From: JAWXCE01 sp033764775
Lineage (GTDB): Bacteria > Pseudomonadota > Alphaproteobacteria > Rhizobiales > Rhodomicrobiaceae
Reading direction: 5' to 3'
Assembly (NCBI GenBank): GCA_033764775.1
Contig: JANRIQ010000020.1
Span: 1 to 64,000, forward strand
DNA: 64,000 bases
A program made the translations under genes and the position numbers. The notes under the pieces were generated by a model. The model ran no database searches, was not told the DNA's origin, and saw nothing but the letters and a program-made list of their open reading frames with translations. Positions 10,504 through 19,221 of this stretch are shown in pieces; position 1 is the first letter of the stretch, and each line of letters begins with the position of its first letter.

Positions 10504-11241
10504 ATGACAGAACCGTCCTCAGCCGTCGATCCGCGCGAAATGGAGACGTTTCGCGCCGCCGCCGCCGACTGGTGGCGGCCCGGAGGCAAGTTCGCGCCTC
10601 TGCATGCGCTCGGGCCTTCCCGAATGACGTTTGTTCGGGCCGAGATCGAGGAACGTTTCGGGCGCCAGTCCACCGGACTTACGCCTTTCGCCGGATTGCG
10701 CGTCGCCGACATAGGATGCGGCGGCGGGTTGCTGAGCGAACCTCTGGCCCGTCTCGGAGCGGAGGTCGTGGGCGTCGATCCGCTGCCCGAGAGCATCGCC
10801 GTCGCGCGCGAACACGCGGCGCAACAGGGTCTCGCAATCGACTACCGTGTTGGGGAAGCGAGCGGTTTGCCTCCTGAAAGCTTCGACGCCCTCGTCGCGA
10901 TGGAGGTGATCGAGCACACGCCTAACCCGGCGGCCTTCGTTGTGGACTGCGCGCGGCTCCTGCGCCCCGGCGGCGTGCTGCTGCTGTCCACCATCAACCG
11001 CACAGCCCGCGCCTACGCGCTGGCCATCGTCGGCGCCGAGTATGTGCTCAACTGGCTGCCGCGCGGCACGCACCGGTGGGAGAAGTTCGTCACGCCGGCG
11101 GAGTTGGAGGCGGCGTGCTCGGCGGCGGGGCTGGCTTCGTTTCGAGCCCGCGGATGCGTCTACAATCCGCTGACCGGCGCCTGGCGGCTGTCGTCCGATT
11201 GCGCGGTCAACTACTTCGGGGCGGCGTCGAAAACCGCGTGA
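10504..11241 (+). CDS. ubiG: Ubiquinone biosynthesis O-methyltransferase UbiG
   Basis: UbiG performs both O-methylations of ubiquinone synthesis. The 245-residue protein has the family N-terminus with FRAAAADWWRPGGKFAPLH, SAM-binding motif I DIGCGGGLLSEPLARLGA, motif EVIEH, and the WEKFVTP and CVYNPLTGAW segments typical of UbiG. I chose the ATG at 10504; the frame is open further upstream, but the extra residues are not family-like. Confidence 0.95.
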   Translation: MTEPSSAVDPREMETFRAAAADWWRPGGKFAPLHALGPSRMTFVRAEIEERFGRQSTGLTPFAGLRVADIGCGGGLLSEPLARLGAEVVGVDPLPESIAVAREHAAQQGLAIDYRVGEASGLPPESFDALVAMEVIEHTPNPAAFVVDCARLLRPGGVLLLSTINRTARAYALAIVGAEYVLNWLPRGTHRWEKFVTPAELEAACSAAGLASFRARGCVYNPLTGAWRLSSDCAVNYFGAASKTA

Positions 11242-11246
11242 CAGGG

Positions 11247-11648
11247 TTAGTTCAGGTCGTCCGGCGCAGGGGGCAAGGGCAGCACAGGCACCCCCTCCTC
11301 GATCAGCGCGACGGCCTCGCCGGGCGTGGCGCGGCCGCGGATGAGGCGCGCCTCGGCTTCATCGTAGTGAATTTTACGGGCCTCCTCGGCGAACCGCTCG
11401 CCCACGTCCTCGGCGTTGGCGAGAACCGCGGAGCGGAGCGCCTTTAGAGCACGAGCCGCCTCGGTTGGCGCCAGTTCGCCGCGGCCGCGAATGACGCCGG
11501 GGGCCATGGGCGCTTTCGCAATAGTGCGGTCGCCGCACACCGGACAGGCGAGCGCGCTCGCCTCGCGCTCGGCGTCGTAGGCGGCCGAATTGCGGAACCA
11601 CGCTTCGAAGTCGTGGCCGCGCTCGCATCGCAGGCTGTATTTGATCAA
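11247..11648 (-). CDS. DUF1178 family protein
   Basis: The 133-residue protein starts (M/L)IKYSLRCERGHDFEAWF and has a second Cys pair in ACPVCGD, the DUF1178 pattern suggestive of a small metal-binding fold. Function is unknown. The start is a TTG at 11648 whose first bases overlap the stop codon of the upstream nitrilase-family gene (TTGA, 4 bp), so it is almost certainly translationally coupled. The frame stays open further upstream only through the antisense-like composition of the neighbouring gene; that is not a fusion. Confidence 0.85.
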   Translation of the reverse strand: MIKYSLRCERGHDFEAWFRNSAAYDAEREASALACPVCGDRTIAKAPMAPGVIRGRGELAPTEAARALKALRSAVLANAEDVGERFAEEARKIHYDEAEARLIRGRATPGEAVALIEEGVPVLPLPPAPDDLN

Positions 11649-12502
11649 CGGGCGTCTCCGCCGAGCGGAGGCGGCGCCTCGAACGCCGCCGAATGGGCCA
11701 AAACGGGTATGCGGGCGCGGACATCGGCCACACGCGCCGGCGAGATCATGGCCGTGACGACGCACGGGTCTGCGCCGGCTTCGGCAAGCACCTCTCCCCA
11801 GGGCGAGACGATCAGGCTGTGGCCATAGGTGGTGCGCCCAGCCTCGTGCCGCCCGCCTTGCGCCGCCGCGAGCACATAACTGCCTGTCTCGATGGCGCGG
11901 GCGCGCAACAGCACATGCCAGTGCGCCTCGCCCGTGTATTGCGTGAACGCGGAGGGCACGGAGATGAACATCGCGCCGGCCACGGCGAGCGCCCGGTATT
12001 GCTCGGGAAAGCGCAGATCGTAGCAGGTGGTGAAGCCGAGCGGCCCCCATGGCAACCGCGCGATGACGGCGCGCGCGCCAGGCTGATAGATGGCGGATTC
12101 GCGGTGGGCCTCGCCGCCCGGCAGATCGACGTCGAACATGTGGATCTTGTCGTAGCGCGCGACGACGGCGCCTTTCGGCGTGATGAGGAAAGACCGGTTC
12201 GCCGCGCGCCGCTCTCCAACCTTGACGGCCAGCGACCCCACATGCAGCCACACGCCGAGTTCGTCGGCGAGCCGGCAAAACTCGACGAGCGCCGCGGTCT
12301 CCGCCTCGGGCCGCAGTTGCGCGATCAGCGCGTCCGTATCGCGCTCCATGAGGCCGGTGTTTTCGGGCGTCTGGATGTATTGGGCGCCGCGCGCCGCCGC
12401 CTCACGAATGAGCGCTGAGGCTTGCGCGATGTTGGCCGCCTGATCGCGCCCGGAGCGCATCTGCGCCAGCGCCGCGCAAAACACCCCATCGGCCATGCTC
12501 AA
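11645..12502 (-). CDS. Carbon-nitrogen hydrolase (Nit1/Nit2 branch)
   Basis: This 285-residue nitrilase-superfamily amidase shows the full catalytic triad: Glu47 (TPENTG), Lys119 (YDKIHMFD) and Cys160 (FTTCYDLRFPEQYR). The FDVDLPGG and CYDLRFPEQYR segments match the Nit branch, whose members act on deaminated glutathione or alpha-keto amides. It lies 29 bp after grxC and is coupled to the DUF1178 gene, so thiol/glutathione metabolite repair is a reasonable but unproven role. Confidence 0.9.
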   Translation of the reverse strand: MSMADGVFCAALAQMRSGRDQAANIAQASALIREAAARGAQYIQTPENTGLMERDTDALIAQLRPEAETAALVEFCRLADELGVWLHVGSLAVKVGERRAANRSFLITPKGAVVARYDKIHMFDVDLPGGEAHRESAIYQPGARAVIARLPWGPLGFTTCYDLRFPEQYRALAVAGAMFISVPSAFTQYTGEAHWHVLLRARAIETGSYVLAAAQGGRHEAGRTTYGHSLIVSPWGEVLAEAGADPCVVTAMISPARVADVRARIPVLAHSAAFEAPPPLGGDAR

Positions 12503-12531
12503 CTCTCCTCATCGTGATCGAAACGATGATG

Positions 12532-12789
12532 TCAGGAGGCGAGCAGTCTGTCCAACTCGCCTTTCGCGTCGAGCGCGCTGAGATCGTCCGAGCCGCCCAC
12601 ATGGCGCCCGCCGATAAAGATTTGCGGCACGGTTTGACGCCCGCCCGAGCGCTCGATCATCTCAGCTCGAGCCTGCGCATTGCCGGTCACGTCGATTTCG
12701 CGGAATGCGGCGCCTTTGCGGGTGAGGAGCGCTTTGGCGCGCGCGCAGTAGCCGCAGAACAGTCCGGTGTAGATGGTGATCTCGGGCAT
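12532..12789 (-). CDS. grxC: Glutaredoxin 3
   Basis: This 85-residue dithiol glutaredoxin has active-site CGYC at 12-15 (versus the more common CPYC), the cis-Pro segment TVPQIFI and the glutathione-binding GGSDDL. It reduces disulfides and glutathionylated proteins in the cytoplasm. It lies between comF and the Nit-family gene on the same strand, with short gaps that suggest one transcript. Confidence 0.95.
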   Translation of the reverse strand: MPEITIYTGLFCGYCARAKALLTRKGAAFREIDVTGNAQARAEMIERSGGRQTVPQIFIGGRHVGGSDDLSALDAKGELDRLLAS

Positions 12790-12811
12790 GAAATGGCCTT
12801 GTGGTCAGAGG

Positions 12812-13630
12812 TCAGCGCTCGTTGAGATTGGGAGAGCCGGGCACGAGCGCAAGCGCTAACACGTCCACGGCGAAGGCTCCGGACGCGAGAAGCGCGCCAG
12901 CGCAGGCGTTCGCGGTGGCCCCAGTGGTGATGACATCGTCGATGAGAACGATGCGGCGCCCGGCTGCGCGCGCGGGCCGCGTCACGGCGAAAGCGCCCTC
13001 CACATTGGCGCGACGGCGCGCATGGCTCAGCCCGACCTGGCTCGGCGTGTCCCGGATACGCTGGAGCAAAAGCGGCTCGAACGGTTTGCCGGCGATGCGC
13101 GCCACCCGCCGGCCCAGCTCGGCGGCCTGATTGAAGCGACGCGCCCGAAGCCGCGCGCGGCTGAGAGGGATGGGCGCGACGACGTCCGCATCGAGAAGCA
13201 GGGCCGCGCCCGCGCTCGCCGTGAGCCGCGCGAGGAAGCCCACGCCCTCATGCCGATCCTCGTATTTCAGCGCGTGCACGAGGCGGCGGGCGACCCCGGC
13301 GTAAACCACCGCCGCGCGGGCGCGCCCGAAAGCAGGCGGGTCGGCCAGGGCCGCAGCGGACACCCGCACGCCGTCGCCCAGATCGTTGAGCGGCGTGCCC
13401 AGGCGCTCGCAAACCGGATCGCGGATGAACTCGACGCCCGTCCAGCACGACGGACACAGCGCGCCGTGTCTATCCACCGGTTCGCGACAGGCGATGCACA
13501 CCGGCGGCAGAATGAGGTCGGCGGCGTAACGCGCGGTGGAGGCGGCCCATGCCCAGGCCGCGGCGCCCGCGCGGCGCGCAAGCGGCTGGGGTGTGTCTTC
13601 CGTTGCATCGGCGTCGATCATGCCCGACAT
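12812..13630 (-). CDS. comF: ComF family protein (phosphoribosyltransferase fold)
   Basis: ComF proteins combine a small N-terminal zinc finger with a PRTase-like domain and are linked to DNA uptake and recombination. Here the Cys pairs CIAC and CPSC lie near the N-terminus, followed by YEDRHEG, the RRFNQAAELGRRVA segment, and the PRPP loop VLIDDVITTGATA. I chose the ATG at 13630; another at 13621 is equally possible, and the frame is open to 13690. The start is only 39 bp from the divergent methyltransferase start. Confidence 0.9.
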   Translation of the reverse strand: MSGMIDADATEDTPQPLARRAGAAAWAWAASTARYAADLILPPVCIACREPVDRHGALCPSCWTGVEFIRDPVCERLGTPLNDLGDGVRVSAAALADPPAFGRARAAVVYAGVARRLVHALKYEDRHEGVGFLARLTASAGAALLLDADVVAPIPLSRARLRARRFNQAAELGRRVARIAGKPFEPLLLQRIRDTPSQVGLSHARRRANVEGAFAVTRPARAAGRRIVLIDDVITTGATANACAGALLASGAFAVDVLALALVPGSPNLNER

Positions 13631-13668
13631 GTAGAGCGGCGCGGCGCGCGCAGGCAAGCGAGATCGGC

Positions 13669-14547
13669 GTGGACATTTTCGACAGACCATTGCTCGTGAG
13701 ACGGCAGGCGCGGGCGGCGGCAGGCGCGAGCGAGCATGACTTCTTGCTGCGGCGGGCGGCGGAGGACATCGCGGTGCGGCTGGACGCCATCAACCGCGCG
13801 TTTCCGGTCGCGGCGGTCGTCGGCGCCCATCACGGGGCGCTTAGCGAGCGCCTCCTCGAAAAACCATTCATAGAAACGGTCATCAGCATGGAGCGCTGCG
13901 CTCAACTCCTCGCTCAGGCGCCGGGCTTGCGCGTGGCGGGCGACGAGGAGGCGCTGCCTTTCGCCGCCGAAAGCCTCAACCTCGCCGTCTCCGCGCTTTC
14001 CCTGCAATTCGCCAACGACCTGCCCGGCGCGCTCATCCAGATCCGCCGCGCGTTGAAACCCGACGGCCTGTTCATCGGCGCGCTGATGGGCGGCGAAACC
14101 TTGACCGAGCTTCGGGCTGCGTTCGCTCAGGCCGAGTTGGAGGTGGAAGGCGGCGTCAGCCCTCGCGTCGCGCCGTTCGCCGACGTGCGGGATTGCGGCG
14201 CGCTGCTGCAGCGCGCGGGCTTCGCGCTGCCCGTCGCCGACAGCGACCGCTTCACCGTAACCTACGCGAACGCCTTCGCCCTGATGCGCGACCTGCGAGG
14301 CATGGGCGCCACGAACGCGCTCATCGCCCGCCGCCGCACGCCCTTGCGCCGCACGACCCTGTTCCGCATGGCGGAGATTTATGCGGAGCGGTTCGGAGAT
14401 GCGCGCGGGCGCGTGGCGGCGACGTTCGAGATCGTCACCCTCACCGGCTGGGCGCCGCACGAGAGCCAGCAGAAGCCGCTTTCACCCGGCTCCGCCAAAA
14501 CCCGCCTCGCCGACGCTCTCGGCGCGCCAGAGCGCAAGCCGTCTTAA
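13669..14547 (+). CDS. SAM-dependent methyltransferase (BioC/NDUFAF5-like)
   Basis: The 292-residue protein begins with a GTG at 13669 (VDIFDRPLLVRRQARAAA). The N-terminal pattern, the central EALPFAAESLNLAVSALSLQF and the LRGMGATNALIARRR motif are those of alphaproteobacterial proteins related to BioC and to the complex I assembly hydroxylase NDUFAF5. The usual SAM glycine motif is weak, as is common in this branch. It overlaps the convergent mutT by 4 bp, sharing TTAA as both stop codons. Confidence 0.82.
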   Translation: MDIFDRPLLVRRQARAAAGASEHDFLLRRAAEDIAVRLDAINRAFPVAAVVGAHHGALSERLLEKPFIETVISMERCAQLLAQAPGLRVAGDEEALPFAAESLNLAVSALSLQFANDLPGALIQIRRALKPDGLFIGALMGGETLTELRAAFAQAELEVEGGVSPRVAPFADVRDCGALLQRAGFALPVADSDRFTVTYANAFALMRDLRGMGATNALIARRRTPLRRTTLFRMAEIYAERFGDARGRVAATFEIVTLTGWAPHESQQKPLSPGSAKTRLADALGAPERKPS

Positions 14548-14942
14548 AGTAAATCGATGAGCGCGGGGATGAGCGGCATATCCGCCGGCGGCATCGCGTA
14601 GTTGCGCAATTCCCGCGCGCGCACCCAAGCGAGCGCCTGCCCCTCGCGCGGCTCCGGCTCGCCTGTCCAGTTGCGGCAGGCGTAGAGCGGCATCAGCAGG
14701 TGCGACGCCTCATAGGCGTGGCTGGCGAAAGTGAGCGGCGCGAGGCACTTAGCCTCCACTTCGATACCCAGCTCCTCGCGCAGCTCGCGGATGAGCGCTG
14801 CCTCAGGCGTCTCGCCCGGCTCCACCTTGCCGCCGGGGAACTCCCACAAGCCTGGCATGGGCTTGTGCGCGGGGCGCTGGGCGAGCAGGATGCGCCCGTC
14901 CGCGTCGATGAGCGCGCAGGCCGCGACGAGGACGAGCTTCAC
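14544..14942 (-). CDS. mutT: NUDIX hydrolase MutT (8-oxo-dGTP pyrophosphatase)
   Basis: This 132-residue protein has a complete NUDIX box starting at GGKVEPGETPEAALIRELREE, and the substrate-side segment RPAHKPMPGLWEFPGG of true MutT enzymes, which remove oxidised guanine nucleotides. The start is a GTG at 14942 overlapping the preceding stop (GTGA, 4 bp), so it is coupled to the upstream methyltransferase gene. Confidence 0.92.
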   Translation of the reverse strand: MKLVLVAACALIDADGRILLAQRPAHKPMPGLWEFPGGKVEPGETPEAALIRELREELGIEVEAKCLAPLTFASHAYEASHLLMPLYACRNWTGEPEPREGQALAWVRARELRNYAMPPADMPLIPALIDLL

Positions 14943-15562
14943 GCGCGCCCCAGCGGTTTGCGGTAAACCCAGATGCCGGCGGGCGGCAGGTTCACCCACA
15001 CCCGCGAGCGGCGTTGCGTGGACAGCCCCATTGACCGGGCGATATGCTCCGGCACTGGGCTGTCTTGCCGATAGGTGAACTGCACGAAAACGCCGCCGGG
15101 GGCTAGCACGCTTACGCAATTGCGCATGATGTTGCGCACCATCTTGCGCTTGAAAAGCCGCATGGGCAGCGTCGAGACGATGGCGCCGACCGGCGGCCCG
15201 TTGCGTTCGCGCCAGAGGCCGGCCAAATCCTGCGCTGGGGCGATCACCACGTCCAAATCCGGGAAGGTGCGCCGCAGATGGCCGCCTAGCAGCGAGTCGA
15301 TTTCGAGCACGGTCAAGTTCTCCGCGCCGAGGCCGGAACGCAATAGCTGCCGCGTCACGGCGCCGGTGCCGCCGCCGAGTTCGATCACGTGGGTTTCCGG
15401 CCTATCCGCGATGGCCCATGTCATGGCGCGGCCTACGAACGGGCTGGACGGGAATAGGCTGCACACCTGCATGGGGTTTTTGAGCGTGCGGCCTAAGAAC
15501 AAAATCGGACCTTGAGCGGCGGGGGGCAAATCTTCAAGCTCAATGTCTAAAATCTTGTTCAT
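14939..15562 (-). CDS. PmtA-like phospholipid N-methyltransferase / rRNA-adenine-methyltransferase fold protein
   Basis: The 207-residue protein has the Sinorhizobium-type PmtA layout: a LFLGRTLKNPMQVCSLFPSS segment, SAM motif ELGGGTGAVTRQLL, the STLPM active-site region, and a C-terminal NLPPAGIWVYRK. PmtA enzymes methylate phosphatidylethanolamine to phosphatidylcholine. The assignment rests on motif resemblance only; a KsgA-like RNA methyltransferase is the alternative. The ATG at 15562 gives the family-like N-terminus. It is coupled to mutT downstream. Confidence 0.7.
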   Translation of the reverse strand: MNKILDIELEDLPPAAQGPILFLGRTLKNPMQVCSLFPSSPFVGRAMTWAIADRPETHVIELGGGTGAVTRQLLRSGLGAENLTVLEIDSLLGGHLRRTFPDLDVVIAPAQDLAGLWRERNGPPVGAIVSTLPMRLFKRKMVRNIMRNCVSVLAPGGVFVQFTYRQDSPVPEHIARSMGLSTQRRSRVWVNLPPAGIWVYRKPLGRA

Positions 15563-15744
15563 CCACTGTTTCCCATCAGGCTCGCCCGCGCCGACCCTTC
15601 GTGCGCATCCGGCATTGATATGTCTGTATTGCGACAACGATGTTACAAACATGACGGCTTACCGCACCGCGACATCCGTGTTGTCTCGGCATGACGACCC
15701 GTTTAACTGTCTGGCTAACGTTCTCAGACAAGCGCGGTTTCCCC

Positions 15745-16449
15745 ATGACATTGGCAAACAACGACGCAGCAGCGTGGCCTCGCGCGGTCGTTTTCGACCT
15801 GGACGGAACTCTCATCGACAGCGCGCCCGATATCGCTAACGCCCTCAACGCCGCGATGCGGGCAAGGGGTTTTCCGCCCTTCGAGATGGAGCGCGTGAAG
15901 CGCATGATCGGCGGCGGCGTCCCCGCTTTGGTGGAGCGGGCATTCATGGCTCACGGCGTGGCGCCGCAGGACTTCGCCTCGGTGGTGATGGAGTTTCTCG
16001 CCGAGTATGCGCGCGCGCCCGTTGTCGAAACGCGGCTGTATGACGGCGCGCTGCCCATGCTCGACGCCCTGCGCCGGCGCGGCGTGTTGTTGGGCCTGTG
16101 CACGAACAAGCAGCAGGAGATCACGGACATCATCCTTCGAAGGCTCGGCGTGGCGGAATTTTTCCAGAGCGTGGTTGGCGAGCGGCGCGGCGAGCCGCGC
16201 AAGCCCGATCCGGAGCCATTGCGGCGTGTGATGCGCGCGCTCGGCGTCGACCCGGCTGATACGGTGATGGTGGGCGACAGCGCGGCGGACGCCGGATGCG
16301 CTCAGGCGGCGGGCGCGCCTGTGGTGCTGGTGCGTTTCGGCTACGCGCATGGGCCGGTGGAGGAACTCGGCGCGCAAGCGATCATCTCCCATTTGAGCGA
16401 ACTCGACGCCGCCCTCGATCGGCTACGGGCCAGCCGTGACGGAGATTGA
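15745..16449 (+). CDS. gph: Phosphoglycolate phosphatase (HAD superfamily)
   Basis: This 234-residue HAD phosphatase has nucleophile motif FDLDGTLIDS near residue 18, motif II LCTNK, Lys in RKPDPEP and motif IV MVGDSAADAGCA. The helical cap and overall length match Gph, which dephosphorylates 2-phosphoglycolate from photorespiration or DNA repair. It is followed 55 bp later by soxX on the same strand. Confidence 0.9.
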   Translation: MTLANNDAAAWPRAVVFDLDGTLIDSAPDIANALNAAMRARGFPPFEMERVKRMIGGGVPALVERAFMAHGVAPQDFASVVMEFLAEYARAPVVETRLYDGALPMLDALRRRGVLLGLCTNKQQEITDIILRRLGVAEFFQSVVGERRGEPRKPDPEPLRRVMRALGVDPADTVMVGDSAADAGCAQAAGAPVVLVRFGYAHGPVEELGAQAIISHLSELDAALDRLRASRDGD

Positions 16450-16504
16450 CGGCGCCGCCTCAACAGCTATTCTCCGACCGCAGAAAAGACAGGCTCCACA
16501 CGCG

Positions 16505-16999
16505 ATGCTTCCCCTCCCGAAAACGATTTCACTCCTGAAAGCCGCCGTGCTGTGTCTGGCGGCGCTTGCGCCAGCGACCTCCGCCGCCCAAAACATATGC
16601 AAGAAAAAGACCAACGGCTACGCGCAGCTGGTGATGACCGGCTTTTCGGCGGCGAAGCTCGGCGGCATCGACACGCCGCTCACATCGGCGCTCGGCGATC
16701 CGGGCCGCGGCCTCCGCATCGTCGCGGCGGCCGACAAAGGCGCCTGCGCGGCGTGCCATCAAATTCCGCAAGCGCCGTCCGAGCGTCAGGGCGACATGGG
16801 CCCGTCGCTGCAGGGCGTGGGCGCGCGCTACACCGAAGCGCAGTTGCGCCAATGGATCGTAGACCCGGGCGCGGTCGCCATGCCGGCCTATCATAAACAG
16901 TCGGGGCTCGCGCGCGTCGCCGGAGCCTATGCCGGCAAGACGATTTTGACCGCGCAGGAGGTGGAGGATGTGGTCGCGTTTCTCAAGACGCTGCGCTAG
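16505..16999 (+). CDS. soxX: SoxX, monohaem cytochrome c subunit of SoxAX
   Basis: The 164-residue protein has a Sec signal peptide (cut near residue 28), one haem motif CAACH at 81-85 and a likely axial Met at 126 (GAVAMPAYH), with the SoxX pattern GDMGPSLQGVGARYT. SoxAX attaches thiosulfate to the carrier SoxYZ in the periplasm. soxA follows with a 32-bp overlap. No soxYZ, soxB or soxCD is present nearby. Confidence 0.9.
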   Translation: MLPLPKTISLLKAAVLCLAALAPATSAAQNICKKKTNGYAQLVMTGFSAAKLGGIDTPLTSALGDPGRGLRIVAAADKGACAACHQIPQAPSERQGDMGPSLQGVGARYTEAQLRQWIVDPGAVAMPAYHKQSGLARVAGAYAGKTILTAQEVEDVVAFLKTLR

Positions 17000-17795
17000 A
17001 CGCGCCGCGGCCCTTGGCGTTTGCATCATGCTCGGCGCACCGGCCCCGGCTTTCGCCCAGCAAGGCGTTCCCCCCGCTGACGCCGACAACCCTTTGAGCG
17101 CGCTCATTTCGGGCTCGGCTTTTGCGCCCCTGAAAATCCGGGCGATGCAGGACGACGATTTCGACAACCCCGGTTTTCCGTCGGTCGAGCAGGGCGAAGC
17201 GCTCTGGCGCGCGAAAGATGGGGCCGAGCGCAAGGCGTGCGTCGAGTGTCACGCTCAGCCCCAGTCGATGCGCACGGCTGGCGCGAGCCATCCCAAATTC
17301 TCGCCCGCGCTCAACCGCGTTGTGACGCTCGAACAGCAGATCAACGCCTGCCGCGACGACAAAATGAAAGCCGCGCCGTGGCCGGCGGAATCGGCCGAAC
17401 TCATCGCGATGACGGCTTACGTGCGCCATGAAGCGCGCGGCGCGCCCGTGAGCGTGGCGATCGACGGCCCGGCCCGGCCTGTGTTCGAGCGCGGGCGAGG
17501 CGCCTACACCGCGAAGATCGGTCAGTTCGCGCTGTCATGCGCAGATTGCCATAACGCGAGCTTTGGCAAACGCTACGACGGGGAAACATTGAGCCAGGGA
17601 CATAGCAACGGCTTTCCCTCATTCAGCGTGGGCGCGAAAAAGATTGGTTCGCTGCACGAACGCTTTCGAGCGTGCAACTCGCTGGTGCGGGCCGAGCCGC
17701 TGGAGCACGGCTCGGAAGAGTATGTGGCGCTGGAGCTCTACCTTGCCTGGCGCGGGAAAGGGCTGCCCGTCGAGACGCCCGCTGTGCGGCCTTGA
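16968..17795 (+). CDS. soxA: SoxA, dihaem cytochrome c subunit of SoxAX
   Basis: The 275-residue protein has a signal peptide (cut near AFA, about residue 30) and two haem motifs, CVECH at 91-95 and CADCH at 191-195. Cys128 (NACRDD) is the likely ligand of haem 1, and the catalytic Cys236 in RFRACNSLVRAEP is the residue that carries the persulfide in SoxA. It is therefore the dihaem form with the active-site cysteine retained. Its start overlaps soxX, giving a two-gene operon, possibly cotranscribed with gph. Confidence 0.92.
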   Translation: MWSRFSRRCARRAAALGVCIMLGAPAPAFAQQGVPPADADNPLSALISGSAFAPLKIRAMQDDDFDNPGFPSVEQGEALWRAKDGAERKACVECHAQPQSMRTAGASHPKFSPALNRVVTLEQQINACRDDKMKAAPWPAESAELIAMTAYVRHEARGAPVSVAIDGPARPVFERGRGAYTAKIGQFALSCADCHNASFGKRYDGETLSQGHSNGFPSFSVGAKKIGSLHERFRACNSLVRAEPLEHGSEEYVALELYLAWRGKGLPVETPAVRP

Positions 17796-17828
17796 GGCGC
17801 GGGCGGCCTCAAGGCATGGTTTGCGGCG

Positions 17829-19097
17829 TCAGGCGGCGGCGGATTGCGCGGCGACTGGCGGAGCGATGTCGAAGCCGGGCGGGAAGTCGTCCGGGTGCAC
17901 TTTCCCATCCGGATGAACCTGCCCGTGAGCTGCTTTTACCGCCAGTTCATAAATCGGCCGCATGACTGCTGGGTTCATCATGTCGGTGAAGGCAGAAGCA
18001 TATTGGTCGGTAATTTGGCTGCCAGCTTCCGCGTTTACATCGATAGGATTAATTGGCAGATCGTAGCGTTGAAACTTAAGAAACTCCACGCCTTGACCGG
18101 ATAACACCTGTTTACCGACGCTGCCAATCTCGCCGTTGATCCACCACGGCGCGCGCGGGTTCGATAGCCATTGCATCATTGTAAGCGCATTAACCTGCCC
18201 ATCCCAGATAAGACCGCGAAGCGTTCGGATGCCGAACCAGAACGGAAACCAACGTCTTGCTTCTTCGACCTTTATCCGTGGCCGCAACCAGCCGGTTCCA
18301 ATCGAGATCATCATAAGCTGATCTCTATTAATCGGCCAATTGAAGTTGTATCCCTCAATTCCCGCCATCATGAGCATGAGCAATGACGGATTGTTGTGGG
18401 GCGAGACGCCACCATCGCAGAACAACCCGTCCTCTTTTCCGATGATGTTCATGCAGTGTGGACGAAAATACGTAGGTGCGGCTGTGCTTGCTCGCACAAT
18501 GTCTTTTAACCGATAATATCGGTTGCCAATTGGGTCTGGATCGCCTTTGTCGTTTTTTGGGCCATCATTCCAATATTTGGACTTGTAGTTGTTACTCAAG
18601 GCCCAAACTGCTGCGGTGTCGATCCTTTTGCTAACAATAACAAGTCCTGTTTTCAATTTATCTGATTGAAGCTCTTCGTCTCCAAGAATTTTATTGAGCA
18701 TAAACATAAGGCCGGATTCGTCAAACCGTGGCGTCAACAAAGGGATTGCGAACCAGGGTTTCCTAAAAATGACTTTAACGCTTTCAAAATAAAGTTCTTT
18801 GATGCGCGACATAGGCATACCCAAGGCGAGCGCAGTCGCGATAATGGAGCCGGTCGATGTGCCGCCTATTAAATCAAAATAATCCGAAAGAACGAGGTCC
18901 GGTTTGCCGTAGCGCTGGCGCAGCATCTCCTCGATCCGCTCCAGAAACGCGATTTCGATGACACCGAAGACGCCGCCGCCGTCTAGCGCCAAAATCCGCT
19001 TCGTCCCTTGAGGATCGGCCTCGACGCGCCGCCGCAACTGTTCGGTCGGCTCGATATTTACTCGATCTTCTGAAGTTTTTTTGGAATTATTTTTCAA
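17829..19097 (-). CDS. Patatin-like phospholipase
   Basis: The 422-residue patatin-fold lipid hydrolase has the oxyanion loop DGGGVFG at about 39-45, nucleophile Ser81 in GTSTG, and the catalytic Asp228 in FCDGG, so it should be active. I chose the TTG at 19097 because a GGAG lies 6 bp upstream; an ATG at 19172 has no Shine-Dalgarno. The gene is clearly AT-richer than its neighbours, suggesting transfer. Related patatins are membrane-degrading effectors of anti-phage systems such as CBASS CapV, but no nucleotide cyclase is present. The adjacent same-strand gene encodes a SLOG nucleotide-binding protein, so a paired sensor/effector is possible. Confidence 0.85.
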   Translation of the reverse strand: MKNNSKKTSEDRVNIEPTEQLRRRVEADPQGTKRILALDGGGVFGVIEIAFLERIEEMLRQRYGKPDLVLSDYFDLIGGTSTGSIIATALALGMPMSRIKELYFESVKVIFRKPWFAIPLLTPRFDESGLMFMLNKILGDEELQSDKLKTGLVIVSKRIDTAAVWALSNNYKSKYWNDGPKNDKGDPDPIGNRYYRLKDIVRASTAAPTYFRPHCMNIIGKEDGLFCDGGVSPHNNPSLLMLMMAGIEGYNFNWPINRDQLMMISIGTGWLRPRIKVEEARRWFPFWFGIRTLRGLIWDGQVNALTMMQWLSNPRAPWWINGEIGSVGKQVLSGQGVEFLKFQRYDLPINPIDVNAEAGSQITDQYASAFTDMMNPAVMRPIYELAVKAAHGQVHPDGKVHPDDFPPGFDIAPPVAAQSAAA

Positions 19098-19221
19098 AAC
19101 ACGCTCCGATAAACTGACAGGAACGTATTTGTCAATACAGCAAGGCGGCCGCCGCCACAAGATAGCTCGCATAGACTTTGCAAAGCGGGTGGACAGGCGC
19201 GGCTAAACTGAACAGCGTGAA

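Noticed and set aside
11649..12278. DUF1178 fused to a long upstream extension
   Set aside because: The upstream open frame lies in the shadow frame of the nitrilase-family gene; DUF1178 proteins start at the TTG that overlaps its stop.
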